NCBI GenBank assembly: GCA_949290645.1
Contig: CASESG010000003.1
Span: 62,001-126,000 of the forward strand
Reading direction: 5' to 3'
Length of the DNA stretch: 64,000 nucleotides
Source of the DNA: an uncultured Bacillota bacterium
GTDB lineage: Bacteria; Bacillota_I; Bacilli_A; RFN20; CAG-288
Shown here piece by piece: positions 25,506-33,434 of this stretch; positions within the stretch are counted from its first letter, which is position 1, and the number at the start of each line of letters is the position of its first letter. Below the pieces are notes generated by a model that had not been told where the DNA came from, ran no database searches, and saw only the letters and a program-made list of their open reading frames with translations. The position numbers were made by a program, and so were the translations under genes.

Positions 25506-25537
25506 ATTCCCTCCTTGGGACGATTCGAACCGAAGAC

Positions 25538-25611
25538 TGGAGCAGGCGACGGGAATCGAACCCGCATGATCAGCTTGGAAGGCTGAAGTTCTACCACTGA
25601 ACTACGCCTGC
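25538..25611 (-). tRNA. tRNA-Gly(UCC)
   Basis: 74 nt with encoded CCA; acceptor GCAGGCG, anticodon loop CTTCCAA (anticodon TCC), T-loop GGTTCGATT. Acceptor, D-arm and T-arm closely match tRNA-Gly(GCC) at 10.1 kb. Confidence 0.95.
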
Positions 25612-25662
25612 AGGACAGCCTATAAATTGTATCAAAACCGTTTTTCGACTGCAAGTGATTTT

Positions 25663-26574
25663 TTATCGGTAGACGAAGAGCTTCCTCGTCACGTAGTTGA
25701 AGACCATGACGATCAGGGTGCGGATGACGAAGTCCACCGGGTAGGAGAGGAAGAGGACATGGACCTTCAGGAAGAGATAGTCATAGAGGAGATACTGGAT
25801 TCCCATGCCGAGAAGAAGGCCAATGAGCGAGAGGACGAAGAAGAGGACCATTCCTTTGACGGTCTTGGAGGTATTGGTCTTGGCGTTCTTGTAGACCATG
25901 TAGGTCGACATCAGGTAGTTGATGAGAACGCCGACAAGGAAGCCACAGGCGGTCGAGACCAAGGTCACGTACCACGCTGTCCCGCCCGAGAAGGCGACGA
26001 ACTGGATGAGATAGCACATCAAAAAGTCGAAGACCGCGGCGACAAGGCCGACGATCGCGAAGCGGAAGATCTCCCAGAAGAGGAAGTTGGAATAGGTCCT
26101 CTCCTCGAAGTAGAGCTTGTAGAGAAGGAAGATATAGACGTTCACCAATGCGGAAGTGATCAGGGAAGTGAAAAGCGGAGCGAGACCAAAGCCCGAGAGG
26201 ACGATGGTCAAGACCACGTATGCCAATATGCCAAAGAGACTCAGGATCGAGAGAGGAAGGATGTTCTTTCCCTTCGCCCCGATATTCGGCTTCAATCCCG
26301 AGGGATGGAAGAAGGAAAGAAGGAGAAGAGTGAACAGTGGCGTCACGAAGGCCGGGACAAGGGCGTTGAGAAGGGCGCTCTTGTCGACCGTCAGAACCAT
26401 CCCTTCCGAGTAGGTGATCTCCAGCTGACCGAAAGCCTTGATCGGTGCGAAATGTTCAAACAGCATCGAAAGAGAGACCGCAAGGGCGAGGATGACGGCG
26501 GTCAGGGAAAACTCATGGAGAAAGCCGTTTGTGCCCTTCCGGACTTCGATGTTCTCTTTTTGCTTTTCTTTCAT
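25663..26574 (-). CDS. GtrA-like multi-pass membrane protein with N-terminal extension
   Basis: 303 residues. The C-terminal half (about 165-300) has four membrane segments with the GtrA pattern: FRFAIVGLVAAVFDFLMCYL, then INYLMSTYMVY and a final VIRTLIVMVFNYV. GtrA proteins are proposed flippases for polyprenyl-linked sugars in cell-surface glycan synthesis. The N-terminal half carries three or four further hydrophobic segments (30-50, 73-90, 104-155), so the protein is about twice the usual GtrA length. The adjoining genes do not include a glycosyltransferase. It starts divergently from tRNA-Ser. Confidence 0.75.
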   Translation of the reverse strand: MKEKQKENIEVRKGTNGFLHEFSLTAVILALAVSLSMLFEHFAPIKAFGQLEITYSEGMVLTVDKSALLNALVPAFVTPLFTLLLLSFFHPSGLKPNIGAKGKNILPLSILSLFGILAYVVLTIVLSGFGLAPLFTSLITSALVNVYIFLLYKLYFEERTYSNFLFWEIFRFAIVGLVAAVFDFLMCYLIQFVAFSGGTAWYVTLVSTACGFLVGVLINYLMSTYMVYKNAKTNTSKTVKGMVLFFVLSLIGLLLGMGIQYLLYDYLFLKVHVLFLSYPVDFVIRTLIVMVFNYVTRKLFVYR

Positions 26575-26575
26575 G

Positions 26576-26604
26576 TTGAGTTGTGCCTCGAAAAATACTA
26601 TACT
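26576..26604 (+). promoter_or_regulatory. Promoter of tRNA-Ser
   Basis: TTGAGT (26576-26581), a 17-base spacer and TATACT (26599-26604), about 30 bases before the tRNA. Confidence 0.7.
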
Positions 26605-26634
26605 TCTTTTTGCGCGCCTTGTGGTGCGAAAGTT

Positions 26635-26725
26635 GGAGCAGTACCCAAGAGGCTGAAGGGACTGGTTTCGAAAACCAGCAGTGGGCGCAAGCTCAGCCAG
26701 GGTTCAAATCCCTGCTGCTCCGCCA
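26635..26725 (+). tRNA. tRNA-Ser(CGA)
   Basis: 91 nt with encoded CCA and the long variable arm of type II tRNAs (GTGGGCGCAAGCTC region). Anticodon loop TTCGAAA gives CGA; T-loop GGTTCAAAT. The accessory region begins just downstream. Confidence 0.95.
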
Positions 26726-26739
26726 GTCTGAAAGCAAAT

Positions 26740-26775
26740 GAACCCCGTGTGCGATGGACATGGGGTTCTTTTTTT
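26740..26775 (+). terminator. Terminator of tRNA-Ser
   Basis: GAACCCC (26740-26746) pairs with GGGGTTC (26762-26768), with inner TGT/ACA pairs, followed by seven T. Confidence 0.85.
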
Positions 26776-26847
26776 GTTTCCGGGAAGAAGGCTTGCAAGG
26801 AAACAGTAGGACCTTCTCCTTTACTTTGATAGAATGATTTCGGAAAG

Positions 26848-26876
26848 TTGATTCGAGCTGGGCTGGTTAATATCGA
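26848..26876 (+). promoter_or_regulatory. Candidate promoter of the restriction-modification-like operon
   Basis: TTGATT (26848-26853), a 17-base spacer and TATCGA (26871-26876), about 55 bases before the first start codon. The -10 is poor. Confidence 0.35.
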
Positions 26877-26931
26877 TTGGGATTATCATAAGGTTCGATA
26901 AGACGATTCGGAATGCGAAGGAGGGCGGACG

Positions 26932-27579
26932 ATGGCGCGAAAGAAACAACCGAAGAGGACCAGAAGTGCACCGACAGTCGAGGAAATCGTTTCGCAGATC
27001 GTCGAACTGGAGAAACCGAGCTATGCCGCCTATGGCGAAAACGACGAGAACGGCTATCAGGTCTTCACTCCTTCTTTTATCGTGGAGGGAATGATCAAGG
27101 CCGTCGGCGAGAAGGAAATCGACGATTGGAACAGGACGATCCTCGAACCGACTTCGGGCGACGGCGCCTTCACCGGCCGCATCCTGGAGCGAAGGCTGAA
27201 GAAGGCGATGGGTGAGAAGGATTCCTTCCCTGCCAATGCCCTCCGTTCCTTGTCGACCCTTTATTCCGTCGAGATGGACAAGGAGCTGATGGAAAGGCAG
27301 AGGAACAACATCTTCACGATATTCATGAAAGCTGCTCGAAAGATGCAATCGCAGGACAATGCGGATTTGATAGCGAAGGCAAAGCGCATCATCGCCAACA
27401 ATTTCCTCTGGGCCATGACGAACATGGAGAACCCGATCACTCCGATGTCAGCGGACGTCGCCTATCGGATGCCCGAGGCACTGGAGGGAGAGCAGTTCGG
27501 AGTCGAATTCCCTGTCTGGACCATCGGAGACGATCTGACTTGCACGATGCATCGGGAACCTGTCGAGGTGGAGATATGA
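26932..27579 (+). CDS. Small N6-adenine methylase-like subunit with SAM-binding motif but no NPPY
   Basis: 215 residues. After a basic tail come QVFTPSFIVEGMI (residues 43-55, motif X of N6-adenine methylases) and a well-formed motif I, EPTSGDGAF (72-80), which binds S-adenosylmethionine. An acidic motif II-like YSVEMD (111-116) follows. No NPPY or DPPY catalytic motif is present and the protein ends soon after, so it cannot be a complete methyltransferase by itself. AAGGAGGG precedes the ATG. Its stop overlaps the start of the next gene by 4 bases. I infer a partner subunit of the downstream methylase. Base composition is like the core genome. Confidence 0.7.
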   Translation: MARKKQPKRTRSAPTVEEIVSQIVELEKPSYAAYGENDENGYQVFTPSFIVEGMIKAVGEKEIDDWNRTILEPTSGDGAFTGRILERRLKKAMGEKDSFPANALRSLSTLYSVEMDKELMERQRNNIFTIFMKAARKMQSQDNADLIAKAKRIIANNFLWAMTNMENPITPMSADVAYRMPEALEGEQFGVEFPVWTIGDDLTCTMHREPVEVEI

Positions 27580-29228
27580 GCGATAACCTGGAAGCGATCG
27601 AGACCTATCGCAAATACAAGACCAAGGTCGAGCAGACCGCGGAATATGTCGAGCATTTCGACATCCTGGAAACCATCACCAACGTTGGAAACGACGAGGT
27701 CTTCACGCCGAGGAAAGTCTGCGATGCCATGCTGGATTCCCTCCCGGAAGAAGTCTGGCACCATCCCGAATACCATTGGCTGAACCCCGCATCCAAGAAC
27801 GGAATCTTCGAGAGGGAGATTGCCCTTCGTCTCGACCAGGGCCTGAAAGACATCATTCCCGATGAACTGGAGAGAAAGAAGCACATCCTCCAGAACATGA
27901 TCTTTTCGATCGGACTGACCAAGTTCACCGCATTGGTCGCCCGAAGGACACTTTATTATTGTTCCTACGCCAACCGGAAAGACGACGGAATGAGAGATCC
28001 CAACGACGGCCATTCCGTCAACGGATACGCCATCGGCAACGGAACGTGGTTCGAGGACGAGGAAGGGAACGTCAAGACTCCCAAGGCCGAGCATGTCTTC
28101 GGAAACGACGGACGTTGCATCCATTGCGGGATCAACAGGAGCAGCAAGTATGCCGACGAGACGCAGATCGAGCATTACGCCTATGAATTCATCCACCAGA
28201 GGGATATTCACCAGTATGTCGCCGACACATTCTTCGGAGGAAACAAGGACATGAAATTCGACATCATCATTGGAAATCCGCCGTATCAACTGGATGATGG
28301 CGGTGCCGGCGCCTCGGCCAAGCCAATCTACCAGCTTTTCATCCAGAGGGCGATCGAGCTCAATCCCCGATATCTTTGCATGATCATTCCAGCTCGCTGG
28401 TATGCGGGTGGAAAAGGACTGGACGAATTCCGAAAGCAGATGCTTTCCGATAGACATATGAGAACGCTTGTCGATTTTCCGAATTCGCAAGAATGTTTTT
28501 CCAATTTCAATATAGCGGGGGGGGTATGTTACTTTCTTTGGGATTCTAGCCACATTGGAGAGTGTAACGTTTTCAACTTTAAAAATGGATTATGCGTTTC
28601 CTCTTCAAAACGAAATCTCGACGAATTTCCGATACTAATTCGGAATAATTATTCACTCGCCATCATTCAAAAAATCAAGAAAAAAGCAACCAAATTTCTA
28701 TCAGAAAAGGTATTTGCTAGAAATTATTTTTCGATTCCCACAACAATTAAGGGCACAAAGAACAAGGATGGAGTTCCTTGTTTGACTTCAAAAGGCCTCA
28801 TATTTCTTCAGCCAAATTTGATTTCGGATAAAAAAGGCATTTTCAACAAATATAAGATTGTAACGACATATGCGATGTCAGGCGGTAATAAACCAAGCAG
28901 AAACGGAAAGTATCAAGTGTTGTCATCATTACAAATTTTAAACCCAGGGGTTATTTGTTCTGAAACATATCTGATTTTGGATGCATTTGAGGACGAGAAT
29001 ATCGCTAACAACTATTTGAGTTATGCAACAACAAAATTTTATCGCTATCTCCTATTGCAATCGCTCACGTCGATTCACATCACGAAAGATACTTTCGCCC
29101 TTGTTCCGGATATTGATTTGAATAACAAAATAACTGACGATTTTCTTTCAAACCTGTTTGATTTGAGTGACGACGATAAGAGACAGTTTGATCAGACAAT
29201 TACTGAAATTTCTGACAAGGAAGATTAG
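27576..29228 (+). CDS. Eco57I-like DNA methylase subunit with NPPY and degenerate SAM motif
   Basis: 550 residues. EVFTPRKVCDAML (41-53) repeats the motif X found in the upstream protein. The motif I position reads NPASKNGIF (70-78), lacking the usual Gly-x-Gly. The catalytic IIGNPPYQ (231-238) is intact. An insert around residues 175-190 has a CxxC (CIHC) like a small zinc knuckle. The conserved IAGGVCYFLW (313-322) is encoded across a run of eight G at 28517-28524. From there the DNA turns strongly AT-rich; the C-terminal 230 residues are probably the target-recognition part. The gene starts by ATGA overlap behind GAGGTGGAG. Adenine methylation is the likely reaction. Confidence 0.75.
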   Translation: MSDNLEAIETYRKYKTKVEQTAEYVEHFDILETITNVGNDEVFTPRKVCDAMLDSLPEEVWHHPEYHWLNPASKNGIFEREIALRLDQGLKDIIPDELERKKHILQNMIFSIGLTKFTALVARRTLYYCSYANRKDDGMRDPNDGHSVNGYAIGNGTWFEDEEGNVKTPKAEHVFGNDGRCIHCGINRSSKYADETQIEHYAYEFIHQRDIHQYVADTFFGGNKDMKFDIIIGNPPYQLDDGGAGASAKPIYQLFIQRAIELNPRYLCMIIPARWYAGGKGLDEFRKQMLSDRHMRTLVDFPNSQECFSNFNIAGGVCYFLWDSSHIGECNVFNFKNGLCVSSSKRNLDEFPILIRNNYSLAIIQKIKKKATKFLSEKVFARNYFSIPTTIKGTKNKDGVPCLTSKGLIFLQPNLISDKKGIFNKYKIVTTYAMSGGNKPSRNGKYQVLSSLQILNPGVICSETYLILDAFEDENIANNYLSYATTKFYRYLLLQSLTSIHITKDTFALVPDIDLNNKITDDFLSNLFDLSDDDKRQFDQTITEISDKED

Positions 29229-29233
29229 ACAAT

Positions 29234-32215
29234 ATGAGAGTATTCCAATCGACAAATATCAACATTGTTGATAGTATCAAATTGAATGAAAAATCATGCG
29301 ATTTATTCTTGGATAAGAAATCGCCTCTTACCAAGAATTTGAGAATTATATACTTTTATACCCTTCCGAAAGCACAATGGCATGGCGTCAAGATTGGCAT
29401 GACGACGTGTCAACCGAACGAGACGATATGGGATGCCATTCGGAAACGCATCGAGAAGCAGGTGACGGAGCTCGCATTGTCGGAAGAGCAATATCGGAAG
29501 TTCGGTGATGTGAGAGAAGTCATCCATTGGGGCGTGGCCTTGGATTCCAAGAGCGAGGAGTTCAAGGACTACTATGTCCATGATGCCATCAAGAGGGCCG
29601 AACCGAAGATCGTCGTTCAGGACCAGGAGTGGTTCACAAACATCGAGCCGGATCGATTGATATCGATTTTCGAATCCTGTCGGAACAAGAACGTCTCCAA
29701 GGAGGTCTACACTCCGCGAAAGGAGCAGAGGGAATGCATCGATGCACTTCGAAAATATTTCGAGGACCATCCCATTGGCGGAAGGTTCCTTCTGAACTGC
29801 AAGATGCGCTTTGGCAAGTCGTTCACGACGTACAAGTACTGCGAGGAAGTCGGATTGGACAAGGTCTTGATCCTGACCTTCGTCCCGGCAGTGGAGGACT
29901 CCTGGAGAGAGGATCTGGAACACATAAAGAAGGAGTACGACTATTTCACCGATGCCGACCTGAGGAAGGATTCCTTCCTTCCGAATTTCCTTTCGAAGCC
30001 CTTTGTCCTGTTCCTAAGCCTTCAGAACTATCTTGGAAAGACCGAGGACCGGAAAGTCAAGCAGAAAATTCAGAAGCTCCAGGAAATCCCATTCGACCTG
30101 GTTGTCCTGGACGAATATCATTTCGGCGCCTGGAACGAGAGGACGCAGGACACGATCGTCGAGGACATCGACCAGAACTATCAGAAGGAACTTCTGAAGG
30201 CCCATGGACTCAAGGTCCTGGACAAGTTCCACATCCAGACCGAAAGGACCCTCTGCCTTTCGGGAACGCCCTACAAGGCGATTGCCAGGGGCGAATTCAA
30301 CTCCGAGAATACGTTCACCTATTCCTACTTCGACGAGCAGGAGAACAAATATCCCGATCCGGAGCATCCCTTGGTGGTCGACCCGGCATACGAGAAGTTC
30401 CCGGACATGAAGATCTTCGGATACAACATGGCCGAGCTCTTTCCGGACATGGCCTTGACCTGCGTTTCGGGCGACAAGATCCTGAAGAGAAACTATTTCT
30501 CGCTCAATCAGTTCTTTCGGACCGAAAAAGATGAGAACGGTGAAAGGCCCGCCAAGTTCGTCAACGAGGATCCGGTCCGCTATTGGCTGGACATCCTCAA
30601 GGGGAGAAGCGCCAGGGGAGAGAACTACCCGTTCGTCCATCCGCGGATGCTGCCCTCTGTGAAGGATTCTCTGTGGCTTTTGCCTACCATCCATTCCTGC
30701 AAGGCGCTTTCCGACCTGCTTGAGAAGGACGATTTCTTCAAGAGATACGAAATCATCAACCTCTCCGATCCGGACGTCGGGGCTGGGAAGAAAGCCCTGG
30801 ACTATCTCCATCTAAGGATGCGGGCGGCCGAGCAGTCGATTCCTCCGAAACTCGGGACGATTGCCATCACGGTCAACAAGCTCACCGTCGGCGTCACGGT
30901 CAAGCCCTGGTCCTCGGTCTTCGTGCTCAAGGACCTCACCAGTCCCGAATCCTACTTCCAGTCCATCTTCCGGATCCAGACACCCTATGTGAAGCAAGAC
31001 GGTTCCTTCAAGAAGGAGGGATTCGTCTTCGACTTCAACATCGACCGGGCCGCCTCCCTGCTTCTGAAGTATGCCGAGAATTCGGAAGGGAGCGGGAAGG
31101 TGGAGAAGATGAAGATCGCCTCTCTCATCGTCCGTCACCTTCCGATCTACATGAACGGAGACATGGACCATCCGATCTCGAAGGAGGTCTTCTACCAGCT
31201 GGCTCAGTTCGGCGACACCTCCGGAGAACCGCTGTCGAAGAAGATCGCGGACACCCGGAGGACCACAAGGATCCTCGACGACGAGACCATCGCCGAGATG
31301 CTCAACGACCCCAAGGTCCACGACATCATCAAGAAGGTCTTCGCCCATTCCAAGTTCCAGAAGGCCAAGACAAGGACACCGCCTTCCCTTCCCGACGACG
31401 ACTTCATCAAGAGGGAGACCGACGAGGGAAGAAAGATCGGATACGAGAAGGGAATCGCCGATTCCGGGAAATATGTGGATTACGATGACAAGGACATCCA
31501 GGATGCCTTCGACAAGAACATCCAGGAGTATCTGACCCAGTGCTGTCCCAAGGACTATGACGAAATCCGCGAGAAATGCTTCAAGAACGGCTTCTGTCGC
31601 GGCTATGAGAGAGGCGTCAACGCCCCTATCCGCAAGCTCAACTGCGGCAAGGAGGACGGAATCCAGTTCGTCGAAAGGGTGAAGGAGAGATTCGGGAAGG
31701 ACATCGTCTATGTCGAGAGGACAAGAAGGGACATCGAGAACTTCGTCCGTCACCATCTCAATGACATCCAGAACATTCCAGAGCAATACCGTCACTCCCT
31801 TTACCGGAGATGGTACTGCGATTCCTTCCAGAGGGCTCTCCGCTCGTCCCTGAGACCGAAAGTCCGACTGGAGGAAGGCGAATCGATCGAGGACGCCGAC
31901 AACGTCCTTCGACATATTCTCTCCCGACTTTTCGAGTTCCTCTACATCTCCGTCTATCGGGAGACGACCTTCCGGGAGATCTTCAAGAACGCCGATCCCA
32001 AGGTCTTCCTGGAAGCCGTCGGCATCAGCAAGGAAGACTTCGAGGCGCTCAACAAGTACAAGATCTTCGAGGAACGCACATTGGACAACTACATCAAGGA
32101 GTTCTTCGTCAACGAGGAGCTGGGGAAGAACACCATGGCGATGAGCGGAGAGGAGAAGGGAAAGTATCGCAACAGCTTCGACTGGTTCGGGTACGGAATC
32201 AAGGACGAGCGATAA
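29234..32215 (+). CDS. GIY-YIG-like domain fused to SF2 helicase (restriction subunit candidate)
   Basis: 993 residues. Near the N-terminus, IYFYT (39-43) and VKIGMT (52-57) resemble the GIY and YIG strands of GIY-YIG/T5orf172 nuclease domains. Helicase motifs follow: MRFGKSFTT as Walker A (191-199), LDEYHF as DExH box (292-297), LSGTPYKA as motif III (342-349), KLTVGVTVKPW as motif V (549-559) and QSIFRIQT as motif VI (576-583). The 400-residue C-terminus has no recognised domain. It begins 5 bases after the methylase stop, so the three genes form one operon. A DNA-translocating restriction subunit is the natural reading. Its first 140 bases are AT-rich like the end of the methylase gene. 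Confidence 0.75.
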   Translation: MRVFQSTNINIVDSIKLNEKSCDLFLDKKSPLTKNLRIIYFYTLPKAQWHGVKIGMTTCQPNETIWDAIRKRIEKQVTELALSEEQYRKFGDVREVIHWGVALDSKSEEFKDYYVHDAIKRAEPKIVVQDQEWFTNIEPDRLISIFESCRNKNVSKEVYTPRKEQRECIDALRKYFEDHPIGGRFLLNCKMRFGKSFTTYKYCEEVGLDKVLILTFVPAVEDSWREDLEHIKKEYDYFTDADLRKDSFLPNFLSKPFVLFLSLQNYLGKTEDRKVKQKIQKLQEIPFDLVVLDEYHFGAWNERTQDTIVEDIDQNYQKELLKAHGLKVLDKFHIQTERTLCLSGTPYKAIARGEFNSENTFTYSYFDEQENKYPDPEHPLVVDPAYEKFPDMKIFGYNMAELFPDMALTCVSGDKILKRNYFSLNQFFRTEKDENGERPAKFVNEDPVRYWLDILKGRSARGENYPFVHPRMLPSVKDSLWLLPTIHSCKALSDLLEKDDFFKRYEIINLSDPDVGAGKKALDYLHLRMRAAEQSIPPKLGTIAITVNKLTVGVTVKPWSSVFVLKDLTSPESYFQSIFRIQTPYVKQDGSFKKEGFVFDFNIDRAASLLLKYAENSEGSGKVEKMKIASLIVRHLPIYMNGDMDHPISKEVFYQLAQFGDTSGEPLSKKIADTRRTTRILDDETIAEMLNDPKVHDIIKKVFAHSKFQKAKTRTPPSLPDDDFIKRETDEGRKIGYEKGIADSGKYVDYDDKDIQDAFDKNIQEYLTQCCPKDYDEIREKCFKNGFCRGYERGVNAPIRKLNCGKEDGIQFVERVKERFGKDIVYVERTRRDIENFVRHHLNDIQNIPEQYRHSLYRRWYCDSFQRALRSSLRPKVRLEEGESIEDADNVLRHILSRLFEFLYISVYRETTFREIFKNADPKVFLEAVGISKEDFEALNKYKIFEERTLDNYIKEFFVNEELGKNTMAMSGEEKGKYRNSFDWFGYGIKDER

Positions 32216-32580
32216 AGGCATTTCCTGATAGCGGCCTTTTCACCCATTTCCGAGAACATTTTGCGTGTCATATTGTTTCGGAATTTGGGTGGACGCACGG
32301 AAACAATGGGGCAGCAAAAACAAGAAGAGACGGAATGCCTTCTTCCGTCAGAAGAAGGAGAGTCCGTAAGAAGACGGTCCCTTTTTAAGCACTTGGTCTA
32401 CCGAGACGAAATAGGACGTGATCCCGTCCTTGGATTCTCAATAACATTATTGAAATAGAAACCAAGTTTCTGTTCAAGACGTTTGCCAGATCCTCCTTTT
32501 CTTCCCGTATTAGGATTAACGGCTGCTATCGCTTGATTTTGCGGGGGTGTTATCTTTTTCTGAGGGAGAGATACTTTTTT
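32216..32580. other. Intergenic, no gene; possible terminator
   Basis: An 8-bp inverted repeat ATTGTTTC / GAAACAAT lies at about 32273-32307. Around 32351-32387 a short CCGT/ACGG hairpin ends in CCCTTTTT and may terminate the operon. The second half is AT-rich. No gene is seen. Confidence 0.4.
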
Positions 32581-32685
32581 ATGAGTAAGTTTGTCACAAA
32601 GCAAAGCGAGATCGAAGAGACCGGTATTTTGCTTCCGCCCAAACACGATTCTTATTACTTCTAAACGGATCATGTCGATTCGTTG

Positions 32686-33423
32686 ATGAATCCATTGGAG
32701 ATGTTCTTTGGGCTGGTCAGCAGTGACAGAAACAACGATCCACAGGAAACGACGCCGGAAATGGAAGGATATGTCTGCTTTTGTCGATGTCTTTCCTATT
32801 TTCAAAGCGAAAACGTCGCAATGTGGAAAATGTATGCAGATAAAAGAAAAGAAGAAAGCAGCAAAGCGATAATGAATGAAAAAGGAATTTGTTTTCGTTA
32901 CACTTCCTCAATTATTGAGAAATTTGAGGAGAAAGTGTGCCATCTAAGTATCGTTTTCAAAAACAACAAAGAAACGAGCACTCGTTATGATGCCAAGGAA
33001 CTCGTCCTGAAAGGACAGCTGCGCATCCAGCTTCGGAATGTTGTGTATTACAAGAAGGCGGGTCATGGCAATCTGCTGCTGAGATCGACGCACAAGGCCC
33101 ATGTGAGCGATGAAATCTTTGAATCTGTCTACTTGAAGAATCCGATGAAGAACATCTGCTGGTCCTACGAGACGGAAGCGAAACTTTATTGTTATCTCTC
33201 CGATTCATTCCTGAAGGGAATTGTCGGAAGGAAACCAATTACGGATGTCATCGACGGGATTGTCATTACCTTCAAGAATGATGAAAGAACGAGTATTCGA
33301 ATTCGAAGGCATCCCGAAGAGAGGAATGGGCTGAATCCACAAATTCATTACGACAAGAATGTACAAATCGAAGACTCTGAATTGAAGGGCCATGTCCGAT
33401 TGGAAGCAAATCAGTCTAAATAG
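32686..33423 (+). CDS. DUF2971-like protein, N-terminus interrupted
   Basis: 245 residues from ATG 32686. The core resembles DUF2971: CFCRCLSYFQSENVAMWKMY then KGICFRYT, and later ICWSYETEAKLYC, matching the (S)xxxxxxxMWxxYAxxxxGxCxxF and WxYExE pattern. DUF2971 genes often sit in defence or accessory islands, and their biochemical role is unknown. No Shine-Dalgarno precedes 32686. A better start (ATG 32581 behind GAGGGAGAG) lies in the same frame but meets a single TAA at 32662-32664, so the gene looks broken by one stop codon. AT-rich, unlike the core genome. Confidence 0.5.
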   Translation: MNPLEMFFGLVSSDRNNDPQETTPEMEGYVCFCRCLSYFQSENVAMWKMYADKRKEESSKAIMNEKGICFRYTSSIIEKFEEKVCHLSIVFKNNKETSTRYDAKELVLKGQLRIQLRNVVYYKKAGHGNLLLRSTHKAHVSDEIFESVYLKNPMKNICWSYETEAKLYCYLSDSFLKGIVGRKPITDVIDGIVITFKNDERTSIRIRRHPEERNGLNPQIHYDKNVQIEDSELKGHVRLEANQSK

Positions 33424-33434
33424 GAGGAATAAGT

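Noticed and set aside
25514-25535. Possible partial tRNA T-arm next to tRNA-Gly(UCC)
   Set aside because: Only GGTTCGAATC matches; no stem or acceptor can be built.
26635-26725. attL/attR pair formed by the tRNA-Ser 3' end
   Set aside because: No second copy of the tRNA 3' end and no integrase gene was found within the window.
32398-32805. Leftward 135-codon frame opposite the DUF2971-like gene
   Set aside because: No ribosome binding site, and the plus strand has DUF2971-type motifs; kept out although the plus gene is itself damaged.
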